DNA of 64,000 nucleotides from an uncultured Lachnospiraceae bacterium (lineage in GTDB: Bacteria > Bacillota > Clostridia > Lachnospirales > Lachnospiraceae): positions 21,025 through 85,024 of the forward strand of contig CAOKWI010000010.1 of assembly GCA_948473115.1 (NCBI GenBank), given 5' to 3'. The notes beneath the pieces are model-generated. The model was not told where the DNA came from and searched no databases. It saw nothing but the letters and a program-made list of their open reading frames with translations. Within the stretch, counting starts at the first letter, position 1; each line of letters opens with the position of its first letter. The translations under genes were made by a program, and so were the position numbers. Shown one piece after another: positions 19,222 through 28,870 of this stretch.

Positions 19222-20526
19222 GTGTCAAATAATAATACAAATGCAAAAGAAAATTCCGCCGCCGTTTTTCCCGAGCATGGACCGCTGGATGAAAACGGAA
19301 GGGAGATCCTGCTGTCGGTCAAAAACGTGGATATTACCTTTGGGAAAAAGGATAATGCGGTCAAGGCCGTGCAGAATGTCTCCTTCGATATTTATAAGGG
19401 AGAAACCTTTTCCCTGGTCGGGGAGTCCGGGTCGGGCAAGACCACCGTGGGACGGGCGGTGATCCGCGTCAATCCCCTGGCAGGCGGCGAGATCCTGTAC
19501 AAGGGCGTCCGTATTTCAGGCAAGATTCCCCATGCGCTGGACCGCAAGGTGATCCGGAATATCCAGATGGTGTTCCAGGATCCGGCGGCTTCCCTGAACG
19601 ACAGGGCCACGGTGGATTATATTATCTCCGAGGGACTGTACAATTTCCATCTCTATACCGGCAAGGCGGACCGCCAGCAGAAGGTGGAGAAGATGATCAA
19701 TGAGGTAGGGCTTCTGCCGGAGCACCTGACCAGATACCCTCATGAGTTTTCCGGCGGGCAGCGTCAGCGAATCGGCATCGCCCGCGCCATGGTCATGGAG
19801 CCGGAGCTGGTGGTGGCGGACGAGCCCATCTCCGCGCTGGATGTGTCCATCCGCGCCCAGGTGCTGAACCTGATGAAAAAGTTCCAGCGGGAAAAGGAGA
19901 TCACATATCTCTTTATTGCCCACGATCTTTCCGTGGTAAGGTTTATTTCGGATCGGATCGGTGTAATCTATAAGGGTAAGATTGTTGAAATCGCAGAGTC
20001 GGAGGAATTGTTTAACTATCCCCTGCATCCCTACACCCATTCCCTGATCTCGGCGATTCCCATCCCGGATCCCAAGCTGGAGAAAAACAAGGTACTCTAT
20101 ACCTACGATCCCTCCATGCACGATTACAGTAATGAGCAGCCGGAGCTGGTCTGCATCGGCCATGACCATTATGTGTATGGAAGCAAAAAGGAGATCGAGG
20201 AGTATAAAGCGATCAGGGATAAGGGTGAGCCTGTGAAATCCATTACCATTGATTTTTCCGGTTCGGCGGGTACGCGCAATACACAGGAGACGGCGGCCTC
20301 CGAGGAGGAGATCCAGCTTCCGCCTGTCCATGATACGGGATTCTTCCTGTATATGCTTTTGTCCTTCTTCCTGCCCATACCCGGACTGATTGCCGCCTTC
20401 CTTTTCAGGCGTGTCAATTATATCCGCAATTACAAGGCATGCAGGAAGGGTGCAATTGCCGGCCTGATTACATTTGGGGTGATCGTTTTGATCTTCCTGC
20501 TGCTGATCCTGCTGGCGTATCGATGA
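19222..20526 (+). CDS. oppF: Oligopeptide ABC transporter ATPase OppF with C-terminal membrane tail
   Basis: A 434-residue ABC ATPase, partner of OppD. Walker [16 protein letters not shown]-loop FQDPAASLN, signature [15 protein letters not shown] and Walker [12 protein letters not shown] are all present, as is the [12 protein letters not shown] domain. After about residue 370 there are two strongly hydrophobic segments ([20 protein letters not shown] and a final [20 protein letters not shown]) separated by a basic loop, so the ATPase appears to be membrane-anchored, which is not usual in OppF. The start is GTG 19222, or GTG 19216 overlapping oppD. Confidence 0.9.
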   Translation: MSNNNTNAKENSAAVFPEHGPLDENGREILLSVKNVDITFGKKDNAVKAVQNVSFDIYKGETFSLVGESGSGKTTVGRAVIRVNPLAGGEILYKGVRISGKIPHALDRKVIRNIQMVFQDPAASLNDRATVDYIISEGLYNFHLYTGKADRQQKVEKMINEVGLLPEHLTRYPHEFSGGQRQRIGIARAMVMEPELVVADEPISALDVSIRAQVLNLMKKFQREKEITYLFIAHDLSVVRFISDRIGVIYKGKIVEIAESEELFNYPLHPYTHSLISAIPIPDPKLEKNKVLYTYDPSMHDYSNEQPELVCIGHDHYVYGSKKEIEEYKAIRDKGEPVKSITIDFSGSAGTRNTQETAASEEEIQLPPVHDTGFFLYMLLSFFLPIPGLIAAFLFRRVNYIRNYKACRKGAIAGLITFGVIVLIFLLLILLAYR

Positions 20527-20612
20527 TGTATCGCAGTCTGATGCGGGATGCGAAGAAGTTCTTGTGATTGAAACGTGGAAATATCATTTGGGAATCATAT
20601 ATGCGGACATAT

Positions 20613-20643
20613 GGCGCACGGGGGTTTATGGCTTCCGTGCGCC
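20613..20643 (+). terminator. Hairpin after oppF
   Basis: GGCGCACGG pairs with CCGTGCGCC around a 13-base loop. There is no T-run, so read-through to the next gene is likely. Confidence 0.5.
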
Positions 20644-20715
20644 CTGTCAGTGTGTCCCACAGGAACGAATTGCCCTTATGAGGAAAGTGAATCGCGGCAC
20701 CAATAGAACAGGAGA

Positions 20716-21954
20716 ATGAATTTGAAAGAAACCAGAACCGGAGGCAGGAGCAGAGACCTTCCTCATCCCAAACCAGTGAATAAGATTGAACTTCCCACAG
20801 GGCACAGGCGGCTGCGGCTGACCCTGGCTGCCGTATTTCTGATGGCGGGGGCGTTTTTGATCGCTTACAGTGTGGGAAAGCTGTCGTCGAAGGAGCCCGG
20901 GTGGAGTGAGATCCAGGTCAGTTCTTCCGAACTGAATTGCAGCGGTGATTTTGTATTCCTGTATTGTCTGGGGGAGGGAGAGACTTCCGCCACGGAGGAA
21001 AATAAAGAGATCACGGCATGCTATGCTTCAGCCACAGAGTATGCTTTTCGGATGTTCACGAATGATGTGGCCTATGAGAACATCCGTAATATGTATTATA
21101 TCAGCCGCCATCCCAATGAGGAGATGGAGATAGATGCTGTCCTGTATCGGGCGTTTTCCCTGATCCGGGAATCCGGGGACAGAAGCCTGTACCTGGCTCC
21201 TGTCTATGAACAGTATAACGGATTATTCCACTGTACGGAGGAGTATCAGACCGTGGAATATGACCCTTACCGGAATCAGAAGCTGGCGGATTATTATGCC
21301 GCCATAGCCGGTTTTGCCAATGATGCGGCAATGGTGAACATAGAGCTCCTCGGGGAGAACAGGATCTGTCTGCGGGTGGCAGACGAGTATCTGGCTTTTG
21401 CCGCGGAGAATGAGATCGAGAGCTTTATTGACTTTTACTGGATGAAAAATGCCTTTATCATAGACTACCTGGCGGATGAGATACTTGCCGCGGGCTATTC
21501 CAGGGGTTGCATTTCCAGTGTGGACGGATTTACCAGGAATCTGGACCGGAGCGGGGAACGCTATGCCTTTACCTTTTATGACAGGGTGGATTTCCTGATC
21601 TGTCCTGTGGCAAATGTGCAGTACACCGGTCCTTTGGCTATGGTCTATCTGCATGACTACGGGCTGGACAGCGGCCAGCAGTATTATTATGCCTATTCTG
21701 GCGGGGAGATACGCACGCCTTATCTGGATGCCAGGGACGGTCTCTGCAAAAGCGCCGTCAGCGACCTGGTATGCCACAGCGGCGAAGCGGGCTGCAGCGA
21801 GATCCTGCTGCGGATGATCCCTGTCTATATCGCGGATACGTTCCGGAAGGATGCGCCGGACAGGCTGGCGGAAGAGGGGATTTACTCCATTTACAGTGAG
21901 GACGGCAGGATCTGTTATAATGACACCGGACTGACACTGACGGATCTGAAATAA
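20716..21954 (+). CDS. Membrane-anchored protein, possibly a degenerate ApbE-like domain
   Basis: A 412-residue protein: a basic N-terminus, one membrane helix (about residues 36-56, LRLTLAAVFLMAGAFLIAY) and an external domain. By eye the domain follows the order of ApbE flavin transferases: a helix LYRAFSLIRESGDRSLYLAP like the 'SDGAFDPT' region, FIIDYLADEILAAGYSRGCI like the 'GGIAKGYAVD' region, and YSGGEIRTPYLDARDG like 'HHIIDPxTG'. The expected catalytic and Mg-binding residues are not conserved, so any such activity is doubtful. It lies behind the opp operon and may serve it. AGGAG sits so close to the ATG that a TTG at 20722 may be the start. Confidence 0.55.
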   Translation: MNLKETRTGGRSRDLPHPKPVNKIELPTGHRRLRLTLAAVFLMAGAFLIAYSVGKLSSKEPGWSEIQVSSSELNCSGDFVFLYCLGEGETSATEENKEITACYASATEYAFRMFTNDVAYENIRNMYYISRHPNEEMEIDAVLYRAFSLIRESGDRSLYLAPVYEQYNGLFHCTEEYQTVEYDPYRNQKLADYYAAIAGFANDAAMVNIELLGENRICLRVADEYLAFAAENEIESFIDFYWMKNAFIIDYLADEILAAGYSRGCISSVDGFTRNLDRSGERYAFTFYDRVDFLICPVANVQYTGPLAMVYLHDYGLDSGQQYYYAYSGGEIRTPYLDARDGLCKSAVSDLVCHSGEAGCSEILLRMIPVYIADTFRKDAPDRLAEEGIYSIYSEDGRICYNDTGLTLTDLK

Positions 21955-21959
21955 ATCTC

Positions 21960-21988
21960 TTGATTTTTACCAAAGTGTCTAGTATAGT
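21960..21988 (+). promoter_or_regulatory. Promoter of plsX
   Basis: TTGATT (21960-21965), 17 bp, TATAGT (21983-21988), directly after the preceding stop codon. It starts the fatty-acid/RNase III/SMC cluster. Confidence 0.7.
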
Positions 21989-22019
21989 AAATGTAGTTAT
22001 TGGCGAAAGGATAAATTTA

Positions 22020-23030
22020 ATGGCTGAGATGGTAAATGTAGCAGTGGATGCTATGGGTGGAGACAATGCCCCTGCGGAGATCGTCAAGGGGGCGGTGGAA
22101 GCCGTTAAGGAAGACAAGCGCATCAAAGTGTTCCTGGTGGGCAGGGAGCCCGTCCTCAAGGACGAATTGAAACAATACACCTATGATGCCGCACAGTTGG
22201 AGATCGTTCACGCGGAGGAGGTGATCGAGACTGCGGAGCCGCCGGTTATGGCGATCCGGACCAAGAAAGATTCCTCCATTGTAAAGTGTATGAACCTGGT
22301 AAAAGCCGGAGAGTGCGATGCCCTTGTCTCTGCCGGAAGCACGGGGGCCGTGCTGGTAGGAGGACAGGTTATCGTAGGGCGGATCAAGGGAGTGGAGAGA
22401 CCGCCCCTTGCCCCCATCATTCCCAATGTAAAAGGCGTCAGCCTGCTGCTTGACTGCGGGGCAAACGTGGATGCCAGGCCTTCCCAGCTGGTACAGTTCG
22501 CAAAGATGGGCAGCGTGTATATGGAAAGCGTCATTGGCGTCAGGAACCCCAGAGTGGGGCTTGTGAACATCGGCGTGGAGGAGGAGAAGGGAAATGCCCT
22601 TACAAAGGAGACCTATCCCCTGCTGCAGAATTGTCCCGAGATCAATTTTATCGGCAATGTGGAAGCCCGGGAGATTGCCTTTGGGGCGGCGGACGTCCTG
22701 GTCTGCGAGGCCTTTGTGGGAAATGTGGTGTTGAAGATGCTGGAGGGCGTCAGTGCGGCGCTGGTGGGGAAGATCAAGGAAGGCATGATGGAATCCCTGA
22801 AGAGCAAGGTGGGCGGCCTGCTGGTAAAACCGGCGCTGAAAAAGACATTAAAAGGGTTCAGTACGGAAGAGTACGGCGGCGCGCCGCTTCTGGGACTGAA
22901 CGGCCTGGTGGTTAAGACCCATGGAAGCAGCAAGGCTGTAGAAATCAAAAATTCCATCCTGCAATGCATCGCCTTCAAGGAGCAGAGAATAAACGAGAAA
23001 ATCAAAGAAAAAATAGTCCTGGAAGACTGA
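22020..23030 (+). CDS. plsX: Phosphate acyltransferase PlsX
   Basis: A 336-residue soluble enzyme making acyl-phosphate from acyl-ACP, the first committed step of phospholipid synthesis with PlsY. Family signs: VAVDAMGGDNAP at the start, ALVSAGSTGAVL, RPPLAPIIP, LLDCGANVDARP, and the end motif EYGGAPLLGLNG. The longer open frame begins inside the promoter; ATG 22020 is preceded by AAAGGA. It is followed by acpP, as in most Firmicutes. Confidence 0.96.
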   Translation: MAEMVNVAVDAMGGDNAPAEIVKGAVEAVKEDKRIKVFLVGREPVLKDELKQYTYDAAQLEIVHAEEVIETAEPPVMAIRTKKDSSIVKCMNLVKAGECDALVSAGSTGAVLVGGQVIVGRIKGVERPPLAPIIPNVKGVSLLLDCGANVDARPSQLVQFAKMGSVYMESVIGVRNPRVGLVNIGVEEEKGNALTKETYPLLQNCPEINFIGNVEAREIAFGAADVLVCEAFVGNVVLKMLEGVSAALVGKIKEGMMESLKSKVGGLLVKPALKKTLKGFSTEEYGGAPLLGLNGLVVKTHGSSKAVEIKNSILQCIAFKEQRINEKIKEKIVLED

Positions 23031-23112
23031 GGGTTTTAGGCATAATTTTGATATTTGTAATATGATTTAATAAAGAAAAATAAGAAAGAAAAACAAGAAA
23101 GAAGGAACTGTT

Positions 23113-23343
23113 ATGGAATTTGAAAAACTGAAAAAAGTAATTGCCGAAGTACTGAATGTGGATCCCGAGGAGATCACCATGGATACGACGTTTATGGATG
23201 ATCTCGGGGCGGACTCTCTGGATGTGTTCCAGATCATCATGGGAATCGAGGAGGAATTTGACATCGAAATACCTGCGGAAAAAGCAGAAAAGATCACTAC
23301 TGTGGAGGAAGCGGTGGAACTGATTAAGGCAGCTCAGAACTAA
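23113..23343 (+). CDS. acpP: Acyl carrier protein
   Basis: 76 residues, the normal length. Ser35 in [12 protein letters not shown] is the phosphopantetheine attachment site. The acidic four-helix pattern is clear and ends [12 protein letters not shown]. It carries growing acyl chains for fatty-acid synthesis and supplies PlsX. It starts at an ATG after AGAAGGA and is followed by a probable weak terminator. Confidence 0.97.
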   Translation: MEFEKLKKVIAEVLNVDPEEITMDTTFMDDLGADSLDVFQIIMGIEEEFDIEIPAEKAEKITTVEEAVELIKAAQN

Positions 23344-23376
23344 ACCATTATCATAGTCACAATTTGTTTTTCATAA

Positions 23377-23424
23377 GAGCAGTCCGCTATGCGTAAGCCC
23401 GCCGTGCGTACTGCTCCTTTCCTT
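23377..23424 (+). terminator. Probable terminator after acpP
   Basis: GAGCAGT (23377-23383) pairs with ACTGCTC (23410-23416), with a T/C-rich tail. The large loop makes it modest; some read-through to rnc is expected. Confidence 0.55.
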
Positions 23425-23518
23425 TAGATAGAGAAACAGGCAATTGCCTGAGACAGAGAAAAGAGGCGGAACGGAAAAAACAGAACAGGGGGTAAAGGAA
23501 GTGCAGGAAGAATACACC

Positions 23519-24205
23519 ATGGAAAAGCTGGAAGAGCAGATAGGATATTGTTTTCAGGACAAGCATCTGTTACAGCAGGCATTGACGCACACTTCTTATA
23601 CAAATGAGCGGAAGATTAACAAAATTGCGAGCTATGAGAGATTGGAGTTCCTGGGGGATGCGGTTCTTGAACTGGTATCCAGCGAGACCCTTTTCAGGCA
23701 GAATCCGACGCTCTCCGAGGGCGAGCTGACGAAGATGAGGGCGGCCATGGTCTGTGAACCGTCCCTTGCATTCTGCGCAAGGGATCTGAATCTGGTGCCT
23801 TTTATTCAGCTCGGCAAAGGGGAACTGTATACCGGCGGAAGGGGACGTGACAGTATTTCCGCCGATGTCATGGAGGCATTGATCGGGGCCATTTACCTGG
23901 ACGGGGGAATGGAGCAGGCAAGGTCTTTCATTGAGGAATATATCATGGCGGACCTGGAGGACAAGCAATTATTTTATGACAGTAAAAGTACCCTGCAGGA
24001 GCTGATGCAGGGGAAACTGAAAAAGGATTTCTGCTATGAACTGCTGGGCGAGAGCGGGCCGGAGCATCACAAATGTTTCCGCGTGCAGGTGCGCATGGAA
24101 GAGGAGATTCTGGGAGAAGGGACAGGAAAATCAAAGAAAGCAGCGGAGCAGCAGGCTGCCTATAAGTCGCTGTTATTGCTGAGGGACAGGGGAATATGTA
24201 TTTAA
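23519..24205 (+). CDS. rnc: Ribonuclease III
   Basis: A 228-residue double-strand-specific endoribonuclease that matures rRNA and processes antisense duplexes. The catalytic motif is ERLEFLGDAVLELV with its acidic residues, a second acid pair lies in ISADVMEALIGAIYLDGG, and the C-terminal dsRNA-binding domain runs from about residue 155 and ends GKSKKAAEQQAAYKSLL. Possible starts are ATG 23519 (usual length) and GTG 23501; the frame remains open upstream to 23444. The end overlaps smc by 10 bases, so the two are translationally coupled. Confidence 0.95.
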   Translation: MEKLEEQIGYCFQDKHLLQQALTHTSYTNERKINKIASYERLEFLGDAVLELVSSETLFRQNPTLSEGELTKMRAAMVCEPSLAFCARDLNLVPFIQLGKGELYTGGRGRDSISADVMEALIGAIYLDGGMEQARSFIEEYIMADLEDKQLFYDSKSTLQELMQGKLKKDFCYELLGESGPEHHKCFRVQVRMEEEILGEGTGKSKKAAEQQAAYKSLLLLRDRGICI

Positions 24206-27200
24206 AGAGTATAGAAGTACTTGGTTTCAAATCGTTTGCCAACAAGATAATCTTCCAGTTTCACAATGGGATCACCGGGATCGTGGGACCCAATGGAAGC
24301 GGTAAGAGCAATGTGGCCGACGCGGTGCGCTGGGTGCTGGGCGAGCAACGCGTAAAGCAGCTGCGCGGCGCCAGCATGCAGGATGTCATTTTCTCGGGAA
24401 CAGAGAACAGGAAGCCATTGAGTTACGCCTATGTGGCGATCACCTTGGACAATGCGGATCATCAGCTTGCCATTGATTTTGACGAGGTGACGGTGGCGCG
24501 CCGGATCTACCGTTCCGGGGAAAGTGAATATCTGATCAACGGGAGCCCCTGCAGGCTGAAGGACGTGAATGAGCTTTTTTACGATACCGGTATCGGCAAG
24601 GAGGGATATTCCATTATCGGCCAGGGCCAGATTGACAAGATCCTGAGCGGGAAACCGGAGGAGCGCCGTGAGCTTTTCGACGAGGCGGCAGGGATCGTGA
24701 AATTCAAGCGCCGTAAGGCTGCGGCCCAGTCGAAGCTGGAGAATGAAAAGCAGAACCTGGTCCGTGTCAACGATATCATGTCGGAACTGGAAAAGCAGAT
24801 AGAGCCGCTGGAAAAGCAGTCGGAGAAGGCCAGGATCTACCTGAGGAAAAAGGAAGAACTGAAAAAGCTGGATATCAACGCGTTCCTGCTGGAAAATGCG
24901 AGACTGAAGGAACAGCTGGGGGCAGTTGAGGAGAAATATGGCATTGCCAGCGCAGATCTTTCCGAGGTCAGCGGGAAGTATGAGGGGATCAAGGAAGAGT
25001 ATGAGAGGATCCAGGCGGAGATTGAAAGCCTGGACGAGGCCATTGAGCAGGCCAGAAGCACCCTCACCGACACGGGGATGATGCGCGGTAAGTTAGAGGG
25101 TGAGATGAATGTCCTGAAGGAGCAGATCAACTCTGCGAAGGGAAATGAGACTCATCTGACCAACCGCCGCAATGCCCTGCAGGAGGAGATCGCCTCCAAG
25201 GAGAAGGACAAGGAGGGCATTCTCCAGGAGAAGGGGGAGACCGACGAGGAGGTCCGTGAGATCGCGGAGACAGCAGGTGAACTGAAGGAGAAGCTGTCCG
25301 GGATCCAGGAGAGGATCACGGAATTAAATAACCAGATTGAAGCCGGTAAGAACACCATTATCGGGGAACTGAACCAGCGCGCCACCATCAAGTCCAAGAT
25401 GGGGCGCTTTGACACCATGATGGAGCAGATCAATATCCGCAGGGCGGAATTAAATTCCAGACTGCTCCGTGCCAAGTCCGACGAGGCGGCCAGGGAAGAG
25501 ACCATCCAGAAGCTGGAGGAAGAATTTGCGGCTGTCACGGAAGAACTGCGGGTGATGAATGAGCAGGAGGCATCCATGGAGCTGGAACTGGGGGATATGC
25601 GGGAGCTGCTGACGAAGACGGACGCAAAACTCAGGGAAGCCCAGGCGGCATATCATATGGAGAAGTCCAAGCTGGAAGCCCTGTCCAACCTGACCGAGCG
25701 GTATGAGGGCTACGGCGGCAGCGTCAAGAAGGTCATGGAGCAGAAGGAAAAGAATAAAGGCATCATCGGCGTTGTGGCGGATATTATCAAGGTGGAAAAG
25801 AAGTACGAGACGGCCATCGAGACAGCCTTGGGCGGAAATATCCAGAATATTGTCACAGACAACGAGGATACGGCCAAGAAGATGATCCGCTATTTGAAGG
25901 ACAATAAGCTGGGAAGGGCCACTTTCCTGCCACTCACCAGCATCACGAGACCACAGGAGTTTAAGAACCAGGATGCCCTGTCCGAAAAGGGTGTCATCGG
26001 CATGGCGGACGAACTGGTACAGATCGAGGACAAATACCGGAATGTGGCGAAATCCATGCTGGGCCGTATTGTGGTGGTGGACAACGTGGACAATGCGGTA
26101 AAGATCGCGCGGAAATTTGATTACGGCATCCGCATGGTCACGCTGGAGGGAGAGCTGCTGGTCCCCGGCGGAGCCATCAGCGGCGGCGCCTTTAAGAACA
26201 ACAGCAATCTGCTGGGAAGACGCCGTGAGATCGATGAGCTGGAGAAGCATGTGAAGCAGCTGCTTGCCCTGGTGGATCAGTGTAACCGTGAGATCGATGA
26301 CACAAAGTCCCGGCGTAATAAGCTGCGTATGGATGTGGAGACCGTGAAGACGGATATCCAGAAAAAGTCCATCGAGCAGAATACCGTAAGGCTGAATATC
26401 AGCCAGGCTAGGGAACGTATGGAAGAGGAGGAAGCGGGTGTCACTTCCCTGAAGCTGGAAGAGAAAGAGATCGAGGGCATGGTCTTCGAGATCAGGAATG
26501 ACAAGGAGAGAATCCAGAAGGAGCTGGCTGACAGCGAGGCGCTGGAGAAGGATACCCAGGCGCAGATCCTGCTGTTCCAGAAGGAACTGGAGGAGCAGCG
26601 GGGATTGGAGACCGAGGCGGCGGCCCAGGTGTCCGAATGGGACCTGAAGGTGGAGAAGATGCGCCAGACCCAGGGCTTCAAGCAGGCCAACGTGGATCGA
26701 ATCAATGGTGAGATCGAGCGTTCCCAGGCGGAGCTTTCGGAGATCCTGGAGGCGCTGGAGGAGAATACCCGGGAAGTGGAACACAAGAAGCAGAACATCC
26801 TGGAGATCGAAAAGACGATTTCCGCTTCCTATGACGCACAGAATGAATCGGAAATGAAATTGAAGGAGCAGGTCGCCCACAAGGAGGAGCTGTCCGCCCA
26901 GCAGAAGAATTTCTTCCAGAGACGGGAGGAACTGGCGGAGCGCATGACGGGACTGGACAAGGAGGTGTACCGTCTTGGCAGTCAGAAGGAGAAGCTGGAG
27001 GAGAACCTGGAATCCCATATCAATTATATGTGGGACGAATATGAGATCACTTTAAGCGACGCTTCCTCCATCCGGGACGAGAGCCTGACGGATCTGCCCG
27101 CCATGAAGAAGGATATTTCTTCCCTGAAGGAACAGATCAAGCGACTGGGCGACGTGAATGTAAACGCCATCGAGGATTTCAAGAACCTGATGGACCGTTT

Positions 27201-27756
27201 CACATTCATGAAGACCCAGCATGACGACCTGGTGGAAGCGGAGAAGACCCTGGAGGGCATCATTGAGGAACTTGACGCCGCCATGAGGAAGCAGTTTACG
27301 GAGAAGTTCGCGGAGATCACCAGGGAATTTGACAAGGTGTTCAAGGAACTCTTCGGCGGCGGAAAGGGAACGCTGGAGCTGATGGAGGACGAGGATATCC
27401 TGGAGGCAGGCATCCGCATCATCGCCCAGCCCCCGGGAAAGAAGCTGCAGAACATGATGCAGCTGTCCGGCGGGGAGAAGGCGCTGACAGCCATCGCGCT
27501 GCTGTTTGCCATCCAGAACCTGAAGCCTTCCCCCTTCTGCCTGCTGGACGAGATCGAGGCGGCGCTGGACGATTCCAATGTAGGCCGTTTCGCGAAATAC
27601 TTACATAAGCTGACAAAGAACACGCAGTTTATTGTGATCACCCACAGGCGGGGAACCATGGAGCAGGTGGACAGGTTATATGGTATCACCATGCAGGAGA
27701 AGGGCGTGTCCACCCTGGTGAGCGTCAATTTGATTGATAAGGAATTGGACGATTAA
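24196..27756 (+). CDS. smc: Chromosome segregation ATPase SMC
   Basis: A 1186-residue condensin subunit of full family length. N-terminal Walker A is GPNGSGKSNV, followed by LRGASMQDVIFSGTE. Two long coiled coils flank the hinge (about 505-665, with GAISGGAFKNNSNLLG). The C-terminal head has signature LSGGEKALTAIALLF and Walker B FCLLDEIEAALDD. It dimerises at the hinge and organises the chromosome with ScpA/ScpB. It sits between rnc and ftsY as in most Firmicutes. Confidence 0.98.
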   Translation: MYLKSIEVLGFKSFANKIIFQFHNGITGIVGPNGSGKSNVADAVRWVLGEQRVKQLRGASMQDVIFSGTENRKPLSYAYVAITLDNADHQLAIDFDEVTVARRIYRSGESEYLINGSPCRLKDVNELFYDTGIGKEGYSIIGQGQIDKILSGKPEERRELFDEAAGIVKFKRRKAAAQSKLENEKQNLVRVNDIMSELEKQIEPLEKQSEKARIYLRKKEELKKLDINAFLLENARLKEQLGAVEEKYGIASADLSEVSGKYEGIKEEYERIQAEIESLDEAIEQARSTLTDTGMMRGKLEGEMNVLKEQINSAKGNETHLTNRRNALQEEIASKEKDKEGILQEKGETDEEVREIAETAGELKEKLSGIQERITELNNQIEAGKNTIIGELNQRATIKSKMGRFDTMMEQINIRRAELNSRLLRAKSDEAAREETIQKLEEEFAAVTEELRVMNEQEASMELELGDMRELLTKTDAKLREAQAAYHMEKSKLEALSNLTERYEGYGGSVKKVMEQKEKNKGIIGVVADIIKVEKKYETAIETALGGNIQNIVTDNEDTAKKMIRYLKDNKLGRATFLPLTSITRPQEFKNQDALSEKGVIGMADELVQIEDKYRNVAKSMLGRIVVVDNVDNAVKIARKFDYGIRMVTLEGELLVPGGAISGGAFKNNSNLLGRRREIDELEKHVKQLLALVDQCNREIDDTKSRRNKLRMDVETVKTDIQKKSIEQNTVRLNISQARERMEEEEAGVTSLKLEEKEIEGMVFEIRNDKERIQKELADSEALEKDTQAQILLFQKELEEQRGLETEAAAQVSEWDLKVEKMRQTQGFKQANVDRINGEIERSQAELSEILEALEENTREVEHKKQNILEIEKTISASYDAQNESEMKLKEQVAHKEELSAQQKNFFQRREELAERMTGLDKEVYRLGSQKEKLEENLESHINYMWDEYEITLSDASSIRDESLTDLPAMKKDISSLKEQIKRLGDVNVNAIEDFKNLMDRFTFMKTQHDDLVEAEKTLEGIIEELDAAMRKQFTEKFAEITREFDKVFKELFGGGKGTLELMEDEDILEAGIRIIAQPPGKKLQNMMQLSGGEKALTAIALLFAIQNLKPSPFCLLDEIEAALDDSNVGRFAKYLHKLTKNTQFIVITHRRGTMEQVDRLYGITMQEKGVSTLVSVNLIDKELDD

Positions 27757-27829
27757 GGGAACCCGGGATTTTGCGGGATGGGTTTAGGAATGAATGCAAG
27801 GAAGCGCTGTTATAGCATGGAGGATTGGT

Positions 27830-28834
27830 ATGAGCGAGGAAAAGAAAGGTTTTTTTGCCAGATTAAAAGCTGGCCTTACCAAGACGAGAAACAACATCGT
27901 CAGGGGGATCGATTCCCTGTTCAATGGTTTTTCCGCCATTGACGACGATTTTTATGAGGAACTGGAAGAAATCCTGATCATGGGAGATATCGGCGTCAAT
28001 GCCACTGCCGCCATTGTGGAGCGGCTGAGGGAACAGGTCAGGGAGCGGCACATCAAGGAGCCGTCGGAATGCAAGCAGCTTCTCATTGAGAGCATCAAGG
28101 AGCAGATGAAGGTGGACGAGACGGCTTATACTTTTGAGCAGGAGCAGTCCATCATCATGGTGATCGGCGTTAACGGCGTGGGCAAGACCACCACCGTGGG
28201 CAAGCTTGCGGGCAAGCTGAAGGCCCAGGGCAGGAAAGTGCTGATCGCGGCGGCGGATACCTTCCGGGCGGCGGCGGGGGATCAGCTGGCGGAATGGGCA
28301 AAGCGGGCGGACGTGCCCATGATCGGGGGCAAGGAGGGCGCGGATCCCGCCAGCGTGGTCTATGACGCGGTCAGCGCTGCCAAGGCGAGGGGAGTGGACG
28401 TGCTGCTGATCGACACGGCGGGGCGTCTGCATAACAAAAAGAATCTGATGGAGGAACTCCGCAAGATGAACCGGATCATAGACAAAGAATATCCCAACGC
28501 CCACAGGGAGAACCTGATCGTGCTGGACGGCACCACGGGTCAGAACGCCATGGTGCAGGCCAGGGAATTCGGGCAGGTGGCACAGCTGACAGGCATTGTG
28601 CTGACCAAGATGGACGGCACGGCGAAGGGCGGCATCGCGGTGGCGATCCAGTCGGAACTCCAGGTTCCCGTGAAATATATCGGTGTGGGAGAGACTATTG
28701 AGGATTTACAGAAGTTTGATTCCGACGAATTTGTAAACGCGCTGTTCGATGTAAAGCGGGAGGATGGTGAAGCGGCGGAAGTGGCAGAGGAAGAAGAGGA
28801 TGAATTCGAACCGCTGTTCCGGAACATGGATTAG
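27830..28834 (+). CDS. ftsY: Signal recognition particle receptor FtsY
   Basis: A 334-residue SRP GTPase at the inner membrane face; it docks SRP-ribosome complexes to the translocon. The short N domain is followed by the G domain: GVNGVGKTTTVGKLA (G1), DTFRAAAGDQL, DTAGRLHNKKNLM (G3) and TKMDGTAKGG (G4). There is no long acidic N-terminal A domain, as usual in Gram-positives; an acidic tail closes the protein. ATG 27830 follows GGAGG; the in-frame ATG 36 bases earlier has no site. Confidence 0.97.
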   Translation: MSEEKKGFFARLKAGLTKTRNNIVRGIDSLFNGFSAIDDDFYEELEEILIMGDIGVNATAAIVERLREQVRERHIKEPSECKQLLIESIKEQMKVDETAYTFEQEQSIIMVIGVNGVGKTTTVGKLAGKLKAQGRKVLIAAADTFRAAAGDQLAEWAKRADVPMIGGKEGADPASVVYDAVSAAKARGVDVLLIDTAGRLHNKKNLMEELRKMNRIIDKEYPNAHRENLIVLDGTTGQNAMVQAREFGQVAQLTGIVLTKMDGTAKGGIAVAIQSELQVPVKYIGVGETIEDLQKFDSDEFVNALFDVKREDGEAAEVAEEEEDEFEPLFRNMD

Positions 28835-28870
28835 AGCGTGTTTTTATATCAGGAAAGAAGGATAAAAGCT

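Noticed and set aside
25450..27018. 522-codon minus-strand frame inside smc
   Set aside because: Leu/Gln/His-rich shadow of the coiled-coil coding sequence; smc is complete on the other strand.
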